Assembly: GCF_029223525.1 (NCBI RefSeq)
Contig: NZ_JARHTQ010000016.1
Location: 114,929 to 178,928 of the forward strand
From: Streptantibioticus ferralitis
GTDB taxonomy: Bacteria > Actinomycetota > Actinomycetes > Streptomycetales > Streptomycetaceae
Length of the DNA: 64,000 nt
Direction: 5' to 3'
Shown here: piece after piece, positions 57,541 to 64,000 of the stretch
Position numbering within the stretch: position 1 is the first letter of the stretch
Layout: every line of letters starts with the position of its first letter
Notes under the pieces: generated by a model
Seen by the model: only the letters and a program-made list of their open reading frames with translations
Databases searched by the model: none
Told to the model about the DNA's origin: nothing
Translations under genes and position numbers: made by a program

Positions 57541-57614
57541 TGGAGCGGGTGACGGGAATCGAACCCGCGCTCTGAGCTTGGGAAGCTCATGTTCTACCAT
57601 TAAACTACACCCGC
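57541..57614 (-). tRNA. tRNA-Gly(CCC), intact; attachment site of the integrative elements
   Basis: The 74-nt gene folds as a full cloverleaf: acceptor GCGGGTG/CACCCGC, D arm GTTTAATGGTAGAAC, anticodon stem TGAGC/GCTCA with loop TTCCCAA (anticodon CCC), T arm GCGGGTTCGATTCCCGT, and an encoded CCA. Its 3' half (57541-57584) is the 44-bp core duplicated at 22281-22324, so it also forms the right attachment site of the younger element. Confidence 0.93.
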
Positions 57615-57884
57615 GTAAGTCACCCGTCAGGGCGTCTCATCGTCGCTCACTGTACCCCATCGCTGGCCCCTGGTGCATTCGCCCCGGGGGCCTCGTCGTG
57701 CCGGGGTGGGGGTGGACGCGCGTGCGGGGTAAGGGGGTTGGGGCGTACGGTGGGGGATCGCATCCCGGGGCGTGGTGGCGGAGTGCCGCGTGAGGGGTGG
57801 GGGTGCTCATCCCCTAATGTGGCTTTTGTCCGCTGCCGCGGTTGGGCGGCAGGGCGAGTCTCGTGGGGAAGAAGAAGGGGAGCG

Positions 57885-58055
57885 ATGGAGCGCACCGTCG
57901 TTCGTTGTGCCGATGGGCACCAGTTCAGCACCACTACGTTCCCGCTGCAGAATCTGGGCGCCGACCGGCTTGGGCCGGGGCGGTTGATCCGGTGTCCGCG
58001 GTGTGCGCGGCTGCGGCATGCCGTACCTGTGGAAACGGTTCGGCAGACGCGCTGA
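57885..58055 (+). CDS. small conserved CxxC protein, 56 aa
   Basis: ATG 57885 has AGGGGA upstream. The peptide begins MERTVVRCADGHQFSTTTFP and contains a CPRC pair (IRCPRCARLRHAVPV), which with an earlier Cys/His (RCADGH) makes a likely zinc ribbon. Such a small gene often precedes dcd in Streptomyces. Function unknown. Confidence 0.7.
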   Translation: MERTVVRCADGHQFSTTTFPLQNLGADRLGPGRLIRCPRCARLRHAVPVETVRQTR

Positions 58056-58124
58056 CCAGGTGCTTCGGGGCCCGGGCCGATAGTCCGGGCCCCGGCGGTC
58101 CGCTTGTGCACGTATCCTCGTGGC

Positions 58125-58700
58125 GTGCTTCTCTCAGACAAGGACATCCGGGCCGAGATCGACGCCGGGCGGGTACGCATCGACCCGTACGACGAGTCGA
58201 TGATCCAGCCGTCGAGCATTGACGTACGGCTCGACCGGTTCTTCCGGGTGTTCGAGAACCACCGCTACCCGCACATCGACCCCGCGGTCGAGCAGCCCGA
58301 TCTGACGCGGCTGGTCGAGCCGGAGGGGGATGACGCGTTCATCCTGCACCCGGGGGAGTTCGTGCTGGCCTCCACGTACGAGGTGATCAGCCTCCCCGAG
58401 GACGTCGCCTCGCGGCTGGAGGGCAAGAGCTCGCTCGGGCGGCTCGGGCTGCTGACGCACTCCACGGCCGGGTTCATCGACCCCGGGTTCTCCGGGCACG
58501 TCACGCTTGAGCTGTCCAACGTCGCCACGCTGCCGATCAAGCTCTGGCCGGGGATGAAGATCGGGCAGCTGTGCATGTTCCGGCTGACCTCGGCGGCCGA
58601 ATTCCCCTACGGGTCCGGGCGGTACGGGTCCCGCTACCAGGGGCAGCGCGGGCCGACGCCGTCCCGCTCCTATCTGAACTTCCACCGGACGCAGGTGTGA
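58125..58700 (+). CDS. dcd: dCTP deaminase
   Basis: The 191-residue enzyme deaminates dCTP to dUTP for thymidylate synthesis. It starts at GTG 58125 ([20 protein letters not shown]). The family motifs are present: [28 protein letters not shown] (100-109) and [21 protein letters not shown] with catalytic Glu129. The downstream gene starts within its stop (GTGA). Confidence 0.95.
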   Translation: MLLSDKDIRAEIDAGRVRIDPYDESMIQPSSIDVRLDRFFRVFENHRYPHIDPAVEQPDLTRLVEPEGDDAFILHPGEFVLASTYEVISLPEDVASRLEGKSSLGRLGLLTHSTAGFIDPGFSGHVTLELSNVATLPIKLWPGMKIGQLCMFRLTSAAEFPYGSGRYGSRYQGQRGPTPSRSYLNFHRTQV

Positions 58701-59203
58701 CCGACGTGTCGGACGAGCGGGAGAACCTGACCTACCCCCTCTTCGGGCAGGCCGTGCGCGAGCTCGCACAGGCCATCGCGGACGACGGCTACGAGCCGGA
58801 CATCATCCTGTCCATCGCGCGCGGCGGCCTGTTCGTCGCGGGGGCGCTCGGCTATGCGCTGGACGTCAAGAACCTGCACGTGATGAATGTCGAGTTCTAC
58901 GACGGCGTCGGCAGCACGCTCGACATGCCGGTCATGCTGCCGCCGGTGCCCAACGTCGTCGACCTCAGCCAGAAGAGGGTGCTGGTCGCCGACGACGTCG
59001 CCGACACCGGCCGCACCCTGGAGCTGGTGCACGACTTCTGCCGCGGGCATGTCGCGGACGTCCGGTGCGCGGTGATCTACGAGAAGCCGCAGTCGCTGGT
59101 GAAGTGCGAGTACGTCTGGAAGCGGACCGACCGGTGGATCAACTTCCCATGGAGCGTGCAGCCGCCCGTCGTACGCCGGGCGGGCCAGGTCCTCGACGCC
59201 TGA
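58697..59203 (+). CDS. phosphoribosyltransferase-family protein
   Basis: The 168-residue protein carries the PRPP-binding motif [14 protein letters not shown] (95-108), in which two acidic residues precede the loop, and an early [16 protein letters not shown] block typical of xanthine/hypoxanthine-type phosphoribosyltransferases. It is coupled to dcd by a 4-nt overlap, pointing to nucleotide salvage. The exact base is not determined. Confidence 0.87.
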   Translation: MTDVSDERENLTYPLFGQAVRELAQAIADDGYEPDIILSIARGGLFVAGALGYALDVKNLHVMNVEFYDGVGSTLDMPVMLPPVPNVVDLSQKRVLVADDVADTGRTLELVHDFCRGHVADVRCAVIYEKPQSLVKCEYVWKRTDRWINFPWSVQPPVVRRAGQVLDA

Positions 59204-59235
59204 CCGCCGCCTGACCCGGCCCCACCGCGTGACCG

Positions 59236-60171
59236 CTACAGCGTGGGGAGCTTGAACAGGAACAGCAGCGCGATCAGTTGGATCGCGGACGCGCCCAACG
59301 CCTTCTGCCAGGGCAGGTCATGAGACTTGCTCACCATCGAGGTCAACAGCGCTCCACAGGCCAGCCAGGTCGTCCAACCCAGCACCTGGACCAGGCCGTT
59401 GCCGCCGCCGAGGAAGAGCGCGAACAGCAGGCGCGGGGCGTCGGTGAGCGAGGTGATCACCATCGACAGGCCGATGGTCGGTGCCCAGCCGCCGTCGCCG
59501 CCGAACTGCCGGGCCAGCGCATGGGTCACCGCGCCCATCATCAGGCCGCTAAGTACGACCGCGACCGCGGTGCTCAGCACCCACGGGATGCTGTTGGAGA
59601 AGGTGGAGTTGAGGACGTCCTTGCGGGCGGTGTCGAAGCCGAAGACGGCCAGCAGGCCGTAGACGAACGTGACGAGCAGCGCGGGGCCCCACACCTGGTA
59701 GTCGCGCATCTGCCAGAAGGTGCGGCCGGGGCGCAGGACTATGCCGCTCAGCAGTTCCTTCCAGTGCAGCCGCGGACCGGCGGGCGGGGAGGCCGACTGG
59801 CCCGCGCGGTAGGTGGCGACGTACCCGTCGTCGTACTGGTCCGAGCCGTACTGGCTCGCGTTGTCGTACTGGCCCGCCTCGTCGTACCGCTGGTACTGCT
59901 GGTACGGGCCCTGGCCGTACGCGTCCGGGGCCTCGCCGACGGAGAAGGCCTGGGTATGGCCGGGGGAGTCGTTGTACCCCTGCGGTCTGCCGTACGACGG
60001 CATCGGATCGCCGAAGTACTCCGGCTGTCCGGACGGGGGCATGGGAGGCCGGTACGGCGCCTGCGGGGGCTGCTGTTGCGGGTGCGGCGGGTATCCGCCG
60101 TTCTGCTGCGTGGGACGGGGCCGCTGGGCCTCGGCCTGGTTTCGTCCGCGTCCGATCCTGAATCCTGCCAC
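59236..60171 (-). CDS. Yip1-domain integral membrane protein
   Basis: GTG 60171 (AGGAC just upstream; start uncertain, and the frame is open to 60252) gives a product whose first about 135 residues are Pro/Gln/Tyr-rich and disordered. Five hydrophobic helices follow, with the Yip1 pattern (LLVTFVYGLLAVFGFD; WVLSTAVAVVLSGLMMGAV; LIALLFLFKLP). The function of bacterial Yip1 proteins is not well known. It is convergent with the dcd operon. Confidence 0.75.
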   Translation of the reverse strand: MAGFRIGRGRNQAEAQRPRPTQQNGGYPPHPQQQPPQAPYRPPMPPSGQPEYFGDPMPSYGRPQGYNDSPGHTQAFSVGEAPDAYGQGPYQQYQRYDEAGQYDNASQYGSDQYDDGYVATYRAGQSASPPAGPRLHWKELLSGIVLRPGRTFWQMRDYQVWGPALLVTFVYGLLAVFGFDTARKDVLNSTFSNSIPWVLSTAVAVVLSGLMMGAVTHALARQFGGDGGWAPTIGLSMVITSLTDAPRLLFALFLGGGNGLVQVLGWTTWLACGALLTSMVSKSHDLPWQKALGASAIQLIALLFLFKLPTL

Positions 60172-60341
60172 GTCCTCGAACGTACCCGTATCTGGCGTTC
60201 GGCGTGTCCCGTCCCCGGTGATCGGCTGGGGTTTACTACCAAGCTGTGACAAGTCCGGTCAGGCGTTCTCCGCCAGCTCCCGATGGCAACGGCCGGGACC
60301 GCGACTGAACGCGGTCCCGGCCGTATCGCTTGCCGGAGGGG

Positions 60342-62612
60342 CTACTTCGCCGGTTCCGGCTCCGGCTGCTGGGCCGACTCCGGGGCACCGGCCGGCGGGT
60401 CCGACGGGGTCTTCACCGAGTCGAGCAGCAGCTGGGCCACGTCCACGACCTGGATGGACTCCTTGGCCTTGCCGTCGTTCTTCTTGCCGTTGACCGAGTC
60501 GGTCAGCATCACCAGGCAGAACGGGCAGGCGGTGGAGACGATGTCGGGGTTGACCGACAGCGCCTCGTCGACGCGCTCGTTGTTGATGCGCTTGCCGATC
60601 CGCTCCTCCATCCACATGCGCGCGCCGCCCGCGCCGCAGCAGAAGCCGCGCTCCTTGTGGCGGTGCATCTCCTCGTTGCGCAGGCCGGGCACCTTGGCGA
60701 TGATCTCGCGCGGCGGTGTGTAGACCTTGTTGTGGCGGCCGAGGTAGCACGGGTCGTGGTAGGTGATGATGCCCTCGACCGGTGTGACCGGCACCAGCTT
60801 GCCCTCGTCCACCAGGTGCTGCAGCAGCTGCGTGTGGTGGATGACCTCGTACTCGCCGCCGAGCTGCGGGTACTCGTTGGCGATGGTGTTGAAGCAGTGC
60901 GGGCAGGTCGCGACGATCTTCTTCTTGGACTTCGGCTTCTTCGTCGACTCGTCCTCGTCGTCCTCGCCGAACGCCATGTTCAGCATCGCCACGTTCTCGG
61001 CGCCGAGCTGCTGGAACAGGAACTCGTTGCCGAGGCGGCGGGCGGAGTCACCGGTGCAGTTCTCCTCGCCGCCCATGATCGCGAACTTCACGCCCGCGAT
61101 GTTCAGCAGCTCGGCGAAGGCCTTGGTGGTCTTCTTGGCCCGGTCCTCCAGCGCACCCGCGCAGCCCACCCAGTACAGGTACTCGACCTCGGTGAGGTCC
61201 TCGATGTCCTCGCCGACGATCGGGACCTCGAAGTCGACTTCCTTGACCCATGCCAGGCGCTGCTTCTTCGGCAGGCCCCACGGGTTGCCCTTCTTCTCCA
61301 GGTTCTTGAGCATCGTGCCCGCCTCGGACGGGAACGAGGACTCGATCATCACCTGGTAGCGGCGCATGTCGACGATGTGGTCGATGTGCTCGATGTCCAC
61401 CGGGCACTGCTCGACGCAGGCGCCGCAGGTGGTGCAGGACCACAGGACGTCCGGGTCGATGACGCCGTTCTCCTCGGCGGTGCCGATCAGCGGGCGCTCG
61501 GCCTCGGCCAGCGCGCTCGCCGGGACGTCCTTGAGGGCCTCGGCGGAGGCCTTCTCCTCGCCCTCCGTCGTCTTGCCGCCGCCCGCCAGCAGGTACGGAG
61601 CCTTGGCGTGCGCGTGCTCGCGCAGGCTCATGATCAGCAGCTTCGGGGAGAGCGGCTTACCGGTGTTCCATGCGGGGCACTGCGACTGGCAGCGGCCGCA
61701 CTCGGTACAGGTGGAGAAGTCGAGGATGCCCTTCCAGGAGAAGTGCTCGACCTGCGAGACGCCGAACTGGTCGTCCTCGCCGGGGTCTTCGAAGTCGATC
61801 GGCTTGCCGCCGGAGACCATCGGCTGCAGTGCGCCGAGGGCGACGTCGCCGCTGGACTCGCGCTTGAACCAGATGTTGGGGAAGGCGAGGAAGCGGTGCC
61901 AGGCCACACCCATGTCGGTCTTGAGGGAGACCGTGATCATCCAGATGAAGGAGGTGGCGATCTTGATCGTCGCGACCAGGTAGGCCAGGTTCTGCAGCGT
62001 GCTGAGGCTGAGCCCCTTGAAGGCGGCGACCAGCGGATACGAGACGAAGTACGCGGCCTCGTAGCCGCCGACGTGATGCAGCGCGCCCTCCACCCCGCGC
62101 AGCGACATGATGCAGAGGCCGATGATGAGGATGACGGCCTCGACGAAGTACGCCTGGCCGATGTTGGAGCCCGTGAAGCGGGACTTGCGGCCCGGGCGCG
62201 TCGGGAGGCTGAGCTGCCGGATGACGATCAGGGTCAGGATGCCGAGCGTGGTCGTGGTGCCGACGAACTCGACGAAGATCTCGTACGGCAGCCAGTCGCC
62301 GATGATCGGCAGCGTCCAGTCGGCCTGGAAGAGCTGGCCGAAGGCGTTGACGAGGGTGAGGACCAGGCTGAAGAAGCCGACCGCCACGAACCAGTGCGCG
62401 ACACCGACGATGCCCCAGCGGTTCATCCGGGTGTGGCCGAGGAACTCCTTGGCCACGGTGATGGTGCGTTGCTTCGGGTCGTCGGTCCGGGTCCCGGCGG
62501 GCACCGGCTGGCCGAGCCGTACGTAGCGGTAGATCTGCCCGATGGCTCGGGCGAACAACGCAACGCCGACCGCGGCTACCACCAGCGAAACGACGATCGC
62601 GGCGAGTTGCAT
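60342..62612 (-). CDS. membrane Fe-S reductase (HdrD/GlpC-like, CCG domains)
   Basis: The 756-residue protein has about six N-terminal membrane helices (1-230), resembling the haem-binding NarI-type module. Two ferredoxin-like 4Fe-4S motifs follow (CTECGRCQSQCP; CTTCGACVEQCP), then two cysteine-rich CCG domains (VGCAG ... CPHCFNT; HDPCYLGRH ... GFCCGAGGARMW, CPFC). Such proteins pass electrons between quinones and thiol or acyl-CoA donors. ATG 62612 starts the gene, and a palindrome lies 30 bp upstream. Confidence 0.9.
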   Translation of the reverse strand: MQLAAIVVSLVVAAVGVALFARAIGQIYRYVRLGQPVPAGTRTDDPKQRTITVAKEFLGHTRMNRWGIVGVAHWFVAVGFFSLVLTLVNAFGQLFQADWTLPIIGDWLPYEIFVEFVGTTTTLGILTLIVIRQLSLPTRPGRKSRFTGSNIGQAYFVEAVILIIGLCIMSLRGVEGALHHVGGYEAAYFVSYPLVAAFKGLSLSTLQNLAYLVATIKIATSFIWMITVSLKTDMGVAWHRFLAFPNIWFKRESSGDVALGALQPMVSGGKPIDFEDPGEDDQFGVSQVEHFSWKGILDFSTCTECGRCQSQCPAWNTGKPLSPKLLIMSLREHAHAKAPYLLAGGGKTTEGEEKASAEALKDVPASALAEAERPLIGTAEENGVIDPDVLWSCTTCGACVEQCPVDIEHIDHIVDMRRYQVMIESSFPSEAGTMLKNLEKKGNPWGLPKKQRLAWVKEVDFEVPIVGEDIEDLTEVEYLYWVGCAGALEDRAKKTTKAFAELLNIAGVKFAIMGGEENCTGDSARRLGNEFLFQQLGAENVAMLNMAFGEDDEDESTKKPKSKKKIVATCPHCFNTIANEYPQLGGEYEVIHHTQLLQHLVDEGKLVPVTPVEGIITYHDPCYLGRHNKVYTPPREIIAKVPGLRNEEMHRHKERGFCCGAGGARMWMEERIGKRINNERVDEALSVNPDIVSTACPFCLVMLTDSVNGKKNDGKAKESIQVVDVAQLLLDSVKTPSDPPAGAPESAQQPEPEPAK

Positions 62613-62642
62613 GAGGGCTCCTCGGGCCTGCGAGAGCGGGCA

Positions 62643-62656
62643 TTACTAATCAGTAA
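62643..62656. promoter_or_regulatory. TTACT-AATC-AGTAA palindrome upstream of the Fe-S reductase
   Basis: A perfect 5-bp inverted repeat with a 4-nt spacer about 30 bp before the start of the Fe-S reductase. The form resembles TetR-type operators controlling fatty-acid genes in actinomycetes. Candidate only. Confidence 0.4.
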
Positions 62657-62777
62657 CTTATGTGGTCTTCCGAGATTACCCGTTTGGTGCGGACTCAGAC
62701 AGCCGGTCCGTCGGTGATCTGTGTCGCCCTTCGTTCAGGGGTGGGCATCTCCTTATGCGCCACTTACTTGCATAAGA

Positions 62778-62850
62778 CTTGAGTCAGTCCGACTCACCTC
62801 TGTTGACACCCGTCGACCGCTCCGGCACTCTTGAGTCAGTTCCACTCAAG
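62778..62850. promoter_or_regulatory. dnaK promoter region with two HAIR (HspR) boxes
   Basis: A perfect HspR box CTTGAGT-N7-ACTCAAG lies at 62830-62850, and a second, slightly degenerate copy CTTGAGT-N7-ACTCACC at 62778-62798. TTGACA (62803-62808), between them, is a likely -35 element. In Streptomyces HspR, with DnaK as co-repressor, holds this promoter off until heat shock. Confidence 0.9.
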
Positions 62851-62853
62851 TAG

Positions 62854-64000
<1,147 letters not shown>

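Noticed and set aside
57647..58219. 190-codon minus-strand ORF next to tRNA-Gly
   Set aside because: It runs antisense across the CxxC gene and the start of dcd and has no motifs.
60330..62717. 795-codon open frame on the plus strand opposite the Fe-S reductase
   Set aside because: It is the antisense shadow of a high-GC gene; the translation is low-complexity Val/Ala/Asp/Arg without motifs, and the minus frame has clear Fe-S and CCG motifs.

Overview
High G+C, the codon bias, the HspR-box dnaK promoter, dcd followed by a phosphoribosyltransferase gene and abundant GTG starts all point to a Streptomyces-type actinomycete chromosome. The right end (about 57.6-64 kb) is ordinary core genome: tRNA-Gly(CCC), a small CxxC protein, dcd, a phosphoribosyltransferase, a Yip1-like membrane protein, a membrane Fe-S reductase and the start of dnaK. 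The left end (1-1.4 kb) holds the end of an FAD-dependent reductase gene and a tiny membrane-protein gene.

Between these lies a tandem array of integrative elements stacked on tRNA-Gly(CCC). Three copies of the tRNA 3' half plus its terminator hairpin occur at about 1.5, 22.25 and 57.5 kb. Only the copy at 57.54-57.61 kb is part of a complete tRNA. The older element (1.5-22.3 kb) is decayed: its integrase (20.3 kb) has lost the catalytic domain and its excisionase is cut by an IS256-like fragment. Its cargo includes a sigma factor-CAP fusion, a papain-like protease, a penicillin-binding protein, an ECF sigma factor pair, a TetR-controlled SnoaL/NmrA/hydrolase operon, a MmyB-type regulator, a methionine aminopeptidase with an XRE regulator, a leucine-rich-repeat protein and a lipoprotein hydrolase.

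The younger element (22.28-57.58 kb) looks intact as a mobilizable element: integrase, excisionase, XRE regulator, DnaD-like replication protein, DnaC-like loader, MobC and relaxase, with an XRE-TPR/Nudix pair like the control and exclusion genes of actinomycete integrative elements. No FtsK/TraB-type translocase is visible. Its cargo is (a) a composite defence island (22.5-38.6 kb), (b) a triceptide-type RiPP cluster with a 63-residue precursor (39.0-41.9 kb), and (c) a block of secreted and ESX-like proteins (44.7-49.3 kb).

The defence island is the most notable part. A four-gene operon (NERD/SF1 helicase, DrmA-like helicase, DrmB-like DUF1998 protein, second SF1 helicase), joined by 4-nt overlaps, is divergent from a three-gene operon led by a 1,204-residue protein that joins a complete sigma-70 region 2-3-4, an XRE-like helix-turn-helix and a GHKL (MutL/Hsp90-type) ATPase. 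Convergent to this is a Vsr - degenerate C5 methyltransferase (catalytic Cys replaced by Arg) - C5 methyltransferase operon. It resembles DISARM but has no DrmC, DrmD or DrmE, and has an apparent built-in transcription switch. I infer a DISARM-like 5-methylcytosine self/non-self system with its own sigma factor.
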